Source: Cornus controversa (Eukaryota; Streptophyta; Magnoliopsida; Cornales; Cornaceae). From it: a stretch of DNA of 64,000 nucleotides. Shown one piece after another: positions 37,309-49,229 of the stretch. The notes beneath the pieces are model-generated. The model had not been told where the DNA came from, did not search any database, and worked only from the letters and a program-made list of their open reading frames with translations. The first letter of the stretch is position 1, and the number at the start of each line of letters is the position of its first letter. Made by a program: the position numbers and the translations under genes. The stretch spans positions 31,494,001-31,558,000 of the forward strand of contig CM048845.1 in the NCBI GenBank assembly GCA_026545225.1. Reading direction: 5' to 3'.

Positions 37309-37367
37309 TATGTCTTCACTTCGGAGAAACTGGTCTCCTTGTATTTAAATTATTATCCATTTTTAAT

Positions 37368-38539
37368 AGGTAAATTATAATATACACTAATCTCTTCTCT
37401 TATTTGTCATATTACACTATTCTTCTTTGAGATTTAAATATGAGATAACACAAACTTCTCTTTCATTAGTGGTCAACATAGTCAATCATAAAAATTATAA
37501 TGCCAGTAATTTGTATATTTTAAATTCTAGTTCTACCCTTGAAAAATATGTAAAAATGTAATTATCCCTATGAAATCACATGAAATACTTAGATACCTCT
37601 TTTAACATAATAGTTATGCGAGTCACTTAACTCTTCTCTTGCAATTGGGTTGCCTGTGATAATTTCTGGTGACAAGAGAAAAAGTGATAAAATATTTTTT
37701 TTGTCTTCTTTTTTCTTTTCATCATCACCCTCTCCCTACTCTCTCTAGCTCTTTTCACTTAATTCAATTAAGAGTAAGGATCTTGAAATTAGAGAGTTTA
37801 ATTGTGACTTCAATGGAACATATATGTGGTTTCGGAATTGGGGTTTGAAGAATTAGTGTTAAATTATTTGAATCGGAGATTTTGGGTTCAATTTACGTAA
37901 TAATTTTTTTTTCTTTTTGATTCTTTTTTTACGTTTTTAAAAGTCATAGTACAAAAGTTCATTATTTTGATTACATACATAAATATATACACACACACAC
38001 ACACTAGTATACAAAATTACAGAGCCAAGTAGCCAACCAATATATAAAAGCTATTTGCTAGCCAACCCATTTATTCTTTTCAATTTATTGCCACATCTCT
38101 AAAAAATTAGGGTTACATACATAAATATAAACTCATTTCAATTTATTATTTGTTTGTTAAATTTGTGAATAGCAGACTCTTCACTTATTTATTTAAACTA
38201 CAAATGGGTTTATGTTGTCAAAAATATTTTATTTTTCATCAATTTTAGATTTTGATTTCTAAATGACTGTTGAGCTCACTGGTGTCATTAATGTCTGTGA
38301 AGTGAAAGGAAAAGGGTGAGTAGATGTTGGAATACAATTGAAAATTTTTGTCTTTTCATTTTGCTTTGTTTATGAATTAAAATAATATTAAAAAAGTGAA
38401 GACAAAAAGGTAATTTTGTTACTTCTGTTAACGACATCTACCTAATAATTCTAACAAGGGAGGTCAGTGTAATTTGACAAATAAGAGGGGAGGTCAGTGT
38501 ATATTGACTAAACCTCAGGAAGGTCAGTGTAATTTACCC
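37368..38539. mobile_element. Inverted-repeat DNA element (MULE/foldback-like), 9-bp TSD, with an empty paralogous site
   Basis: The left end GGTAAATTATAATATACACT and the right end (reverse complement GGGTAAATTACACTGACC) share 'ctcttatttgtca(t/a)attacact' blocks in opposite orientation. ATTTTTAAT at 37359-37367 is repeated at 38540-38548. The paralogous region near 47800-47900 has the same flanks joined directly ('cttatcatctatttttgattgagaaaatattt'), an empty site. No transposase is seen. A 9-bp duplication suits Mutator-like elements, but the class is inferred. Confidence 0.72.
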
Positions 38540-38639
38540 ATTTTTAATTGAGAAAATATTTAATTTGTATGTTTACAACACACCTACACTCTATCATTTC
38601 ATACTTTTTACTGACTCTCACTAAGTTTAATCGAACATA

Positions 38640-39780
38640 TTGTCTCATTTGTAGTGATCAATTCTCCCTCCTTCCAAACAGATAGAATCAAACGACACCG
38701 CTGCCCTTATCAAACTGTGTATCTTGATGTAAACTCTGAAGATCCTGTTGATCAGACTAAGAAAAACATCACTGTACACACAAATTTCATGTCCGAAAAT
38801 CTAGGAACAAAAATTAGTATCAAATAATCAATTTTATTAATTTTAGAAAAATGGATACAATTCTCTGTGGATCTTTACAAAAGAAAGATAAATTCCTCCG
38901 ATTCGATCTCCTTAGTGATCCGGCTTCAAAGGCTACTAGAGCTTGATCTTGAATTGGATTGAAACTTTGGTGAAGAATGATACATGTATGATGTGCTTAT
39001 TGTTCTCCTTTAGGGTTTAGATGCTTTGGAGCTTTGTATTTTGAGTGAAGAATGTTGCAGAGTTTCAACTTTCTCTTAAATTCTTCTTCTTGGTGATTCA
39101 GATTCAACGGCTACTGGAGCTTGATCTTAAATCGGGTTGTTAAGAGTTCTCTTCAAGTGTTTGTTGTTGAAGAAAGCCGGAGAGAATTTATGATCGAAGG
39201 CTAAAGAAGCTTGATCTCAAATAGTCTTGTTGATGATTCTTTGATTTTGTTGAATCGTGGAAAAAGAGCGACACTAGTTTGAATGTGCTTGTTGTTCTTC
39301 TTCTTTAAAAATTTGAAGGTTGGATGAATGTATATCTTCAGAGCTTCAAGTGTTGATTGAGGAGAGAGTTTGGTAGAGCTTCAGTATTCTGTCAAAGTCT
39401 CATTCCCTCTTCTCTTTACCATCAACCTCTATTTACAGACTTCTTGGAGGGGTAGATTTGTAACTTTCTTTTCTTCTGATAATTATCCTATAATTATCCT
39501 TTGTGATAATTATCTAATATATACATACATGTATATATATATATAGATGTATATAATTATCCATTTGACCCATTTTCAAGTAGGCTGTGACGATTTTAGA
39601 TAATTTGTATCAGCCCATGACCCATTTATTTGTGGTAGATCTGGTCTTCAAATTATCTGACTCATTGGGCCACATTCCAAAGTGGGCTAAACTGAAGATA
39701 AGCCCAAATTATATTTTGGGTCCATCATGTAATTTTTTAATGTCTACAAATCGCCCTCACTTTAAGTCTCGCGCTATATC
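38640..39780 (+). other. Unassigned; repeat-like, possible LTR remnant
   Basis: 38880-39400 contains three loosely repeated phrases ('ggctac(t)agagcttgatctt(g/a)aat' near 38930, 39110 and 39200) and CT/GA-rich leader-like sequence. This resembles plant retrotransposon LTRs, but no termini or primer-binding site were identified. No protein is supported. Confidence 0.3.
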
Positions 39781-39819
39781 GAGTTTGTCACATATCTAAA
39801 GCGGGACTTGAAGTATTTA

Positions 39820-40240
39820 ATTTTCGCAAAGTTTTTTTTCCCTTGCGAAAATCCAATTGGAAAGAGGATGTCTTCTTTGTCAAGTTGAATTGGAGTCTTG
39901 AAAACCTTATTGCAAATATGACTTTTTCCTTGTTCAAGCGAAATTGAAGACTTGAGGATCCTATCGCAAATAGGATATTTTTTCTTTGTCCAAGCATAAT
40001 TAAAGACTTGAGAATCCTATTCAAATAGGAATTTTGAATTGAAGACTTAGGGATTCTATTACAAAAAGGATTTTTTTTCCTTCTCCAAGCGGAATTGAAG
40101 ACTTGAGGATTCTATTACAAATAGGATTTTTTTCCTTGTCCAATCTGAAATAAGATTTGGTGGTTTTTCATGTTCAAACAGAATTGAAGTCTTGAGTCTT
40201 GAAAATCCAATGGTAAATAGGATTAATCTACATCTATATA
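39820..40240 (+). repeat. Degenerate tandem repeat, period about 60-65 bp
   Basis: About six copies of a unit with 'ccttgtccaagcggaattgaagacttgag', 'gatcctatt(g/a)caaataggat' and T-runs. Open frames on the minus strand here (Phe/Leu-rich) are by-products. Confidence 0.8.
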
Positions 40241-40879
40241 TATCGAACATACACTTCAGACTCTTCACATCAGAAATAATTGAGAGAAACCCCCTAAACT
40301 CTAGTAATAATAAGCTATGACTGATTGCTTTCCTACTGCTGCCACTTTCTCTCTCTCCCTTTTTTTCTTTCACTTTTTTTTCTCTTCTTCTTTCTTTCCA
40401 CGTGCACTTCTTCTCTCTTTTTTTTTTCACGCGCCATCTTTTTTTTTTTTTTTTGCTGATGCTCCAAGAAGTGACGTGGCAGTTGACTAGGCACTGAATG
40501 TTGATTGGATGATGACATGACAGGCGACTGGATGTGTAAAAATAATATAAAGATTTTCATACTACTTGCTAGTTTTGATCCTAAGACCTCATGAAAAGTT
40601 ATTACAACACCAAACCATCTCTCTTGACTACTTCATGTATTGCAAATCCTTGCAACCAAGTATACATCCGGCTAAATTTCGAAAAGAACTATTTTTTTTT
40701 TCCAGATTAGCTTATACTTGTAGGCTCTGGTCAAGCTTTGTGTTGCCTCCAAAAATATACAGATCCATTGAACTTATCGAGGAAGACAACTTTACGTGAG
40801 TCACTCAACTCTTCTCTTGCAAGCTTCAAATTTTGTTTTTTTTGGTCAATTCTTGTAGGTCAAATCACTTCTCTCAATC

Positions 40880-41060
40880 TATGGAGTTCCAGATGCCATT
40901 CATTAGTCCCCTCGGTGTCCCTTAATGCCCTTCGGGCTCACTTTATTATCCCTTTGGGGCCCCTTAGTGCCCTTCAGGGTCACTTTATTGTCCCTTCAAG
41001 GTCTCTTAGTGCCCTTTGGGGTCACTTTACCGTCCCTTTGGAACACTTTTGTTAGCCCAT
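40880..41060 (+). repeat. Tandem repeat, period about 48-50 bp
   Basis: Four units of the type 'tccctt(t)gggg(c/t)ccccttagtgccctt(c/t)(a/g)gggtcactttat'. The 40738-41055 open frame across it is compositional. Confidence 0.75.
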
Positions 41061-41309
41061 TTCGGACACTTTATTTTTTTGTTGGTTAAATTCTTCTCAT
41101 ACTTTATTTTCTTGTCAAGTAAACAACCTTTGACTTCTACCAATCATGATTTTCTTCAAAACCTTTAAGGCAAACACCGTAACAATTTTAGAATGAGAGA
41201 ATGATGCTACAGAGAAAGGAATTATACTTGATGTAGGAACCCCACTGGTTGGTCGTTTTGCTCCACGGGCCACATTAACATGGCGTGACAGGTGCTTTCA
41301 ACAACTTCG

Positions 41310-41490
41310 CGGCAAATCAAGTCACCATAGTGTGACAAACATATGGTAACATATTTTAGCAGTGGGTCAGGTCATCACCATGATGCGACAGACAACGTCA
41401 ACATCTTGGCGGCCAAGTCACCACGGTGCGGCAGACATCGTCAATGTTTTGGTGGTAGGCCAAGTCACCATGGTACGGCAAACATCGTAA
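41310..41490 (+). repeat. Tandem repeat, period about 55 bp
   Basis: Units with 'ggccaagtcaccacggtgcggcagacatcgtcaat' recur near 41380, 41410 and 41460, directly left of the TRIM insertion. Confidence 0.7.
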
Positions 41491-41491
41491 A

Positions 41492-42062
41492 TGTAGAAAC
41501 CCTTGTGGACGGGTGTGAGTGGGCGGGTGCGAAGACAGACACTGGGCTGAGCTACCACACTGACAGGGTGCAGGGTGTTCAATCCCACATCGCCTGGGTG
41601 TGGAAAAGGGGATGTGCTTATATGTAGTATGTTCTCTTCAAATGGTATGAGGCCTTTTAGGGTAAACCCAATAGCAAAACCGTGCGGGCTATGGCCCAAA
41701 GAGGACAATATCATACCATGTGTTGGAGCGGGGTATTACAATTGGTATCAGAGCTTGAACCCAGCCGGAAGAAGTGTGCCGACGAGGACGTCGGGCCTCG
41801 TAGGGGGGTGGATTGTAGTAACCCTTGTGGACGGGTGTGAGTGGGCGGGTGCGAAGACAGACACTGGGCTGAGCTACCACACTGACAGGGTGCAGGGTGC
41901 TCAATCCCACATCGTTTGGGTGTGGAAAAGGGGATGTGCTTATATGTAGTATGTTCTCTTCAAATGGTATGAGGCCTTTTGGGGTAAACCCAATAGCAAA
42001 ACCGTGCGGGCTATGGCCCAAAGCGGACAATATCATACCATGTGTTGGAGCGGGGTATTACA
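41492..42062 (+). mobile_element. Complete TRIM retrotransposon (LTR-73 bp-LTR), TSD GTAAA
   Basis: LTRs at 41492-41740 and 41814-42062 (249 bp each) start TGTAGAAACCC/TGTAGTAACCC and end GGGGTATTACA. The 73-bp internal domain (41741-41813) holds ATTGGTATCAGAGC (primer-binding site for initiator-Met tRNA) and the purine tract TAGGGGGGTGGAT. GTAAA at 41487-41491 is repeated at 42063-42067. This is the basic unit of the array at 3394-4933, in the opposite orientation. The two LTRs differ at several positions, so the insertion is not brand new. Confidence 0.93.
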
Positions 42063-42299
42063 GTAAACATTTGAATTGGTGGCATGCCAAATTTTTTATT
42101 TTTTTTTGGGTTGACTGAACTTGGAACAATCCTCCAAGATGCCGACATACCCTGAATAAGGATCAAGTCATCACGTAGTTCAAAAATTTTTTTGGTAGAC
42201 AGTTTATACTCGTGTCAAGGAGTATCATTGACAGTTTAGGCTCATATTGGGGAGCACCTTAGCTTTAATTATTCTTAAACTTTACAAGATTCAGAAGAC
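42063..42299 (+). other. Short unassigned spacer, probably part of the gypsy fragment
   Basis: A 'cagtttatactcgtgtcaagg' / 'cagtttaggctcatattgggg' / 'cagtctaagcttgtgttgaaag' triplet near 42190-42320 suggests a degenerate repeat. No gene seen. Confidence 0.35.
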
Positions 42300-43890
42300 A
42301 GTCTAAGCTTGTGTTGAAAGGTGTGAACCAACTCAGTGTCAATTTAGAGATTTCCTTCTTGCTTTGTTTCTTCATTTTACTCTTCTTGTACTTGAGAAGA
42401 AACATCTCATTCGAACTCATCTTCATACAGGATAATTAAACCTCACCCAATATGCTTTCATTCCACTACGAGATTCGATCCAGACAGCATCTTCGAGCTT
42501 TGGTCCCCACACTTTTCCTTCCTTCAATCGTTTAATTTTCAGAGCTTCTTATTCTATTTGGGAGTGGAGATGACTTTGTTCTTGTTCCTCGCTTTCTTGT
42601 TTGAGACCTTCATTTTGCTGGTTATTAGAGACAATTCCAGAATATGACTCTTGAGACATCACTTGTGTATTTCTGGGCAATGATTATTGCGAAATCGTTA
42701 TAAGACTATTCCCATCTTGAACTTTCTCTTTTGGCCTCAATGTGAGAACAATTTTCTGATCCTTTCTACTTGAAGTGGTTTGAGGAGAACTTGAAAAATT
42801 ACCTTTATAATTTTTCTTTGATACAAACTCTTGCAATTTGTCACTTTGGTTATGCCTTGGTTTTTCTTATTCCTTTCTTGAGACTTCTTTTTTATTTTGA
42901 GGTCTGAGAAAATTTGTAGGCCTTTTTAAAGGATATACATGAATCTTGCCCCCTTGCCAATGGTATTTCATATGAGAGAGTTGGAAATGAGCTTTGTATG
43001 GAGGGTTTGTCCTTTATTTGTCCAGTCTTCTACCAAGGTTTCTTGACTCAATGCCTAATGTAACTGAGAACCACTAGATAAAGTCACTGAAGCAACATGA
43101 TGTGTTTCTTGATACAAGTCTTTATAGATGATGCTTGTAACATAAGATGTATTTATTTCATCATCCGAGTTAGGAAGTATTTCATCTTCCTCTTCAGACT
43201 CAACCCCTTTATCGTTAAGACAGTTGTTAGACATATTGGGAAGGGAAAAAACCTTTGCACCCCGACTTGTTATGAGGAGCTCCATATCATGGGCACGAGT
43301 AACCAATTATTCAAATGTACGAGGCTTGATTCCTTGTAGACTGTAAGGAAGCTCCCAATGTACGCCTTGTATACACATTTCGACTGCTGAGACTTCAAAA
43401 AGAAAATCTTTGGAATCAAAACTTAGAGCTCGCCAGCGGTCGATATAGTCGACCACAAGCTCTTCTTTTATTTGTTTAGTGTTAGTGAGTTCTAGCATGC
43501 TTACTATTCTGCGAGTACTATAGAAGTGGTTGAGAAACTTTCGCTCCATTTGCTCCCAATAGTCAATACTCCTAACTTTGAGAAATCAAATGCATTCCCT
43601 TTGAGGGAATGAACAAATTGCTTGACTAAGAGGTCCCGTTCGGTGCCAACGTTATTGCAGGTCTCCACAAAGTGTGCAATATGTTGTTCGGGATTTCCTC
43701 TTCCATCAAATTATTGGAACTTTGGCGATTGATATCCCACTGGTGCTTTTAAGTTGTCAGTTCTTTCGATGTAGGGTTTTGAGTACATGAAAGTGCTTTG
43801 AGGGGCGTCGCCATACTGTGCTTGGATTGTGTTCGTTATTATATCTTGCAATTGTTGGACAGATAGCAAAGTGACTGGCGAAGTAGGGTT
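42300..43890 (-). pseudogene. Ty3/gypsy gag fragment
   Basis: The minus-strand frame 43549-43307 reads MERKFLNHFYSTRRIVSMLE, 'EELVVDYIDRWRALSFDSKD' and 'VEMCIQGVHWELPYSLQGIK', the retrotransposon gag domain of gypsy elements. The next frame (43306-43055) continues with TRAHDMELLI. Upstream, 43870-43570 reads (with stops) 'NTIQAQYGDAPQSTF', 'NPEQHIAHFVETCNNVGTER' and 'LVKQFVHSLKGNAF'. It is a dead internal fragment. Pol is not adjacent. It may be the same family as the pol fragments at 24 and 28 kb, but this is not shown. Confidence 0.8.
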
Positions 43891-44149
43891 ATGATATGTT
43901 TTGCAGGACTATGGTATTCTATTTGGACGGAATTGATATTATGATATGTTTCACCGTGTCAGTATGACTTCTCCCAAGGCAATGTTCTCGAAATCAAGTG
44001 AATTAAATTTCTTCAATCTTTTAGGGTATCCAAAACAGCTTGGTTATATTTGTTTGAACAATGCTTGGGTCCTGCCCCAGCATAACTAACTTCATCCTCT
44101 CTACTTATGTGGCTCAATAGAAGTTAAACAACTGTCCAAAATTAATTTT

Positions 44150-44640
44150 TTTTAACTTTCCCTCATATGATACTTATTTATTATTAACTCTCTCGTTCAA
44201 TTGAACTTTTAAATAATAGGCTTTCTACAATTTTGAACTATCGTGTCCACGGTATATCTCCATAAAAAACAATCAAAATCCTAACTATATATGTATATAT
44301 ATATATTTCTATATTTTTAGAATACAAAATTGGATTTAATTATGACTACACTTTCTAATCCTATATTAATTAATTATTTTTAGTAACTAAATAAAATGCT
44401 TTGACAAATAGTTACTAAAGAGCAATTTAATTTTAAGATTGTATTTTTAGAGTCACTTTAAAGTAATTTTTTTTTAATTTTTTATCACTTTTCGGTTATT
44501 AATAAGGGATAGAACAACCAAATTGATCAAATAATAGAAGTCAAATTGATACCAAACAAGATTCAAATGACCCGTCATGCATGGCCACCGTATTGCACGG
44601 AGTTGATTTTAGAGCATCACTCTCCATGATTATCTTCGGC
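44150..44640. repeat. Duplicon (partner 46605-47060)
   Basis: Both copies run from 'aactttccctcatatgatacttatttattattaactctctcg' through 'gaactatcgtgtc', an (AT)n, 'aagagcaatttaattttaagatt' and 'gacccgtcatgca(t/c)ggccaccgt', then diverge. Together with duplicon a it shows that this interval is a collapsed tandem array. Confidence 0.85.
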
Positions 44641-44667
44641 CACCGTCTTGTATAAATGCCACTATGA

Positions 44668-45233
44668 TAACCGAGAAGGGAATGATTTTTCCTTGTATAA
44701 ATGCCACAAAGTCTGTCCTTGGACCCATAAGCTAACACCTTGGAAGTCTATTATAGAAAGGGACTCGGCTAGACAATTGATACTTGGTCTTCCTCGCTAT
44801 TAATTCCAGTCCACAAGTCGTTTTGGTGCTTTAACATATATATCATATTGGAACCACTCTAAATATCACATAATTTTTTCTCTTAACATCTCATCCAAGG
44901 ATTAAAATGGCGTTAGGGAAAATCCAAAATAATATGATCCTAACAAATTTTTTTTTCAATCGAGTAGAATTAGAAGATGGGTGGGGGCAGTCTTGATATA
45001 TTGCAGGAATATGGTATTTTGTTTGGATGGAATTGGTATTATGATATTTTTCACTATATCAGTGTGACTAATCCTAGAGGCAATGTTCTCGCCTTCAGAT
45101 GAATCAAATATCTTCAATCTTTTACGCAGTCTAAGCTACCCTGATATGTAAATCCTATTATTACTGCTAGTCCCAATGCGTAACTCTCTCTCTCTCTCTT
45201 TGACTAGCCATCAAAGATTTTATATATAAAATG
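44668..45233. repeat. Intergenic duplicon b (partner 36645-37308)
   Basis: Ends at 45229-45233 exactly where 'tatatataaaatg' passes from the intergenic block into receptor-kinase 5' sequence, sharing AAATG with both parents. Confidence 0.82.
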
Positions 45234-45483
45234 GAATTGGAGGATGACATTATTAAAGTTCAAACTGATGGATTCAAATTGAAAGCAGTAGTTTGGTTCC
45301 GAGCCTCATCATACCAAATGAGACTTTAAAGAGTTGCGTCTTCTTGACTTGGGCACTGGCAGGGGCGAAGAACAATTTTATTTTTCAAATTCTTATTTTA
45401 CAGGGTCCTAAAATAGTTGAAATTAAAATTACTACAAAAAATAATCTCAATCTAAAATATTTAAAACTTCAGTTTGGAAATCT

Positions 45484-45520
<37 letters not shown>

Positions 45521-45800
45521 AAAATATAATCTATATTTTTCTTCTCTTTGTTAGATTTTTTTTTTATCCCACTTATATTATATATATGTATTTTATGTAT
45601 GTCAAAATTAGATATAATTCTATATGCATGGAATGTTAAATGTATTTTTGTTTATACATGATTTTATTTTAATTTTTTGTTCATATTTAAAAGAAATATT
45701 TCTACGTATAAAGAATAATAAAATATTATTTAATTATATATATATTTAAAAATATTAATTTGGCCCCCCAATTTCACTCTCTAGATCTGTCCCAAGCGCT
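45234..45800 (-). pseudogene. Ghost receptor-kinase locus: start codon, about six codons and promoter only
   Basis: The minus-strand ATG at 45250 followed by TCATCCTCCAATTCC (MSSSNS) is identical to the start of the receptor kinase at 35037. The following flank to 45790 matches 35038-35400, apart from an insertion of about 190 bp (45333-45520, with a TA microsatellite). The gene body is absent: immediately after the sixth codon the sequence switches to duplicon b. A whole receptor-kinase body was deleted, or the promoter was transposed. Confidence 0.78.
45485..45518 (+). repeat. (TA)n microsatellite
   Basis: About 17 TA units within the ghost-promoter insertion. Confidence 0.9.
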
Positions 45801-45959
45801 GGAAGTCAGGCTATTTGACGCTTAAATGCATGTCTGAATGGAATTTTTTGCATAAATGCATTGATGTATCTGTAGGTGGACCATAAGCATCATGTTTGGC
45901 CAAACCACAATAAGGAATATAAAGGGATACGGCAAAATTGTCCACTCAAAAAAACATTT

Positions 45960-46158
45960 AAATTAATATATGTTTTGTGACTAGATGATTTTATTCTTAG
46001 ATTTTACTTCAAAATGTCTTATATCATTTGAAGAGAACACACTACATATAAGCACATTCTCTCCTTCATAATCAGGAGTGTGGGATTGAACACCCTTTAG
46101 TCTGCCAATATAATAACTCACCCAGTGTCTTTTGCACCCGTCCACAAGGCTCACTACA
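45960..46158 (-). mobile_element. Diverged TRIM LTR remnant
   Basis: Retains 'catttgaagagaacacactacatataagcac', 'gtgtgggattgaacaccctt', 'cccagtgtcttttgcacccg' and an end like GGCTCACTACA (46158) that matches the TRIM LTR. The TGTAATACCCC end is lost. It resembles the older copy in NLR-1 (acacactacat) more than the young array. Confidence 0.75.
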
Positions 46159-47289
46159 ACTTTCTTAAAATTAGTTCACATTATTTGGACCATTAAAATT
46201 TCACATCATTTGATCACAAGAATTTGGTTGATGAAGAATAGTCAGGTTGAACAAAATTCGAATAGATGACAGATATCCCACTGGTGTAGTCGTTATTAAT
46301 GAGAAAAATTAGATTTAAGTGATCAAAATTAAAGATAATTGTTCTATAGTCACTATAAAATTACAAAAAGACCAAAAGTTATTAATTTTAAAACTATATT
46401 ACTCTTTAGTGATCATTTTAGACTCAATTACAAAAATACTCATCCTCCGTCTCTTTCTCCCCAACCGTAAATATTGTCTCTACACACCCTTGCATATACT
46501 CAAATACTAATAATATAAATATGGTGAATCTAGATTTTATACACTCCAAATCATTCATTTTTTTAACTTTCCATCATATCGTAGTTATCCATTATTACAT
46601 TTTTTTTTAACTTTCCCTCATATGATACTTATTTATTATTAACTCTCTCGTTCAATTAAACTTTTAAATAATAGGCTTTCTACAATTTTGAACTATCGTG
46701 TCAACTGTATATCTCCTTAAAAAATAATCAAAATCCTAACTATATATGTATATATATATGTTTCTATATTTTTAGAATGCAAAATTGGATTTAATTATGA
46801 CTACACTTTCTAATCCTATATTAATTAATTATTTTTAGTGTTTAAATAAAATGCTTTGACAAATAATTATTAAAGAGCAATTTAATTTTAAGATTTTATC
46901 ATTAGAGTCACTTTAAAATAATTACTTTTTAATTTTGATCACTTTTCCCTTATCAATAAGGGATGGAACAACCAAATTGATCAAATAATAGAAGTCAAAT
47001 TGATACCAAACAAGAATCAAATGACCCGTCATGCACGGCCACCGTCTTGCACGGAGTTGATTTTAGAGCATCCCCTGATTATTGATCAGCCCAAAGATAT
47101 AGAGTTGGTCTTCCTCTGTACTAGTTGCTGCCAACGCTTTCCATGATTATCGTCAACACGGAAAAGTGATGAAGACGCTTGCCGTTTAACAAGTCAAGTC
47201 GTTTATATATATATATATATATATATATTAGGAAAAAAATTGCGTGAGGGAAAATTCAATAGAACTATGTATATATTGAATAGAATTAG

Positions 47290-48406
47290 AAGGTCCGTGG
47301 GGGCAGCCTTGATGTTTTGCAGGACTATGTTATTCTTTTTGGGCGGAATTGATATTATGATATGTTTCACCGTGTCAGTATGACTTCTCCCAAGGCAATG
47401 TTCTGGAAATCAAGTGAATTAAATTTCTTCAATCTTTTAGGGTATCCAAAACAGCTTGGTTATATTTGTTTTTTTATATTCAAATTCTGCAGCCACATCA
47501 GTAAAATAATAATATTTTAATAAATTTTAAATTAAGTCGAAACATAACCTCAAATTGAAACTCTCGAAAATTATTATAGAAATAGTTTGATAAAAAAATT
47601 CAAATTCTAATAAAAATTATAGAAGTTTAAGCGAAGAAAGCACAAATATAAATATATATATATGTATATATATATATATGCGCGTATAGAATAATGGTTT
47701 GTTTGGCTAAACGGTTTTAGTCAAGCAATGGCCTGGCCCAGAATTATGGCCAAGCCATTGTGGATGCTATTATAGAGCTTCTAAGCTACCCTGCTCTGTA
47801 AATACTACCATTTCTGTCATACCCAATGAAAAACTTTGTGACCAGTCATAACTTATCATCTATTTTTGATTGAGAAAATATTTAATTTGTATGTTTACAG
47901 CACACCTACGTTCTATCATTTCATACTTTTTATTGACTCTCTCCAAATTTAATTGTTCAATTGAACGGGTAAACATCTTGATTTATTAGTTGTTGTAATA
48001 CAAATGGTTCAAGTTATTTAACTAATGGAGTTCCATCAAGCAAGAAATTAACCCTATCATTTTGTATTTACTGATACAAAGATTATTGGATTAATTAATC
48101 AAATATGTATGTTGATTCATTAGCTGCGACAATGAAGTTTTTTGCCAAGGTTTAGCTAGCAAGTTCTTGCAAGCAAGAAACTCATGAGAGACGCATAGCA
48201 TTGTTAGTTAAGACTTTGGTTAGAATGCAAGCAAGCAAATACCAATATATAATAATATATGCTGCTATCTTAAGATAATATTAGTTGTTATCCATACTAC
48301 TGCATCTCCACAATATTTGAAGGAAGCCATGTTTATTTTCACGATGCATCAATGAATGGATGCATTTGGTTGCTGTAGATGACGAGTGTAAAATAGTGGA
48401 AGGATA
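47290..48406 (+). other. Duplicon relics, empty site and AT-rich intergenic DNA
   Basis: 47290-47470 matches 43900-44060. 47785-47960 matches 37200-37360 joined to 38540-38640, without the 37368-38539 element. The remainder, up to the CACTA end at 48407, has no recognised gene. Confidence 0.6.
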
Positions 48407-49229
48407 CACTACAAGAAAAGTGGGCTTTTACGACGGAGTATTTACAGCGTTCTTCTATTTTGGGTCGTAGAAATTACTTTTAATGGGTTTCACAAGAGGC
48501 CTCTTGTCAATTTTCATAAAGAGTGAAACTACCACGGCATTTTAGCTGAATGCTCGTAAAAGAATGGTTTCCACGACTCTTAAAAGACCTCGTTAATGTT
48601 TGCATATATTAACGGGGTATTTATAAAATTTTAACGGGGTCAAAAACTCCCGTTAATAAGTAATAAAAAATCACTCTTCAACGAGATTTCTTGCTTAAGG
48701 TCAATAACTAATAAAAAATATACGCTCCAGTTAGTCAATACCGCGAAACCCATTCAGTAATTTTTAATTTCTTACTTCTACGAAAACCCACTACTGCCCA
48801 ATTTCTTCTCACTCCACCAAAGCCTGATGAAACCCTCACTCTCTCTCATACTCCTTTACCGATCAATTTCTTCTCACCAAAGCCCAAATCACAATGCCCA
48901 TTTACTAATTGATTTCTTCTTACTAAAGCCCTAATCACATTTCTAGCATAGCGATTCGTACTACCAGAAAAGGATCACTAACCGGAAGGCAATAGAAGCC
49001 GCCGACAGGCGCAAGCAAGTGTAGTGAATCACATAGATAATTAAGCCCTACCACTAGCGTGTGGATAGATACGACGGGTGAAGTGCGAAGGGGATGTCGA
49101 TTGATTTCTTCTCACCAATGCTCTAATAACATTACTTGTTTATTGGTCGATTTCTTCTCACCAAAGCCCTCACAAAAACCCATTTACTGTATGATTTCTC
49201 ACCAAATATCTCTGGCCTCTCTACTAGTA

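Noticed and set aside
40059-40560. Lys/Glu-rich minus-strand open frames
   Set aside because: Low-complexity TTC/CTT tracts and the 62-bp tandem repeat explain them.
41742-41755. TGGTATCAGAGC as part of a tRNA gene (also in the 3394-4933 array and at 63770)
   Set aside because: These are retrotransposon primer-binding sites complementary to a tRNA 3' end. No cloverleaf follows.
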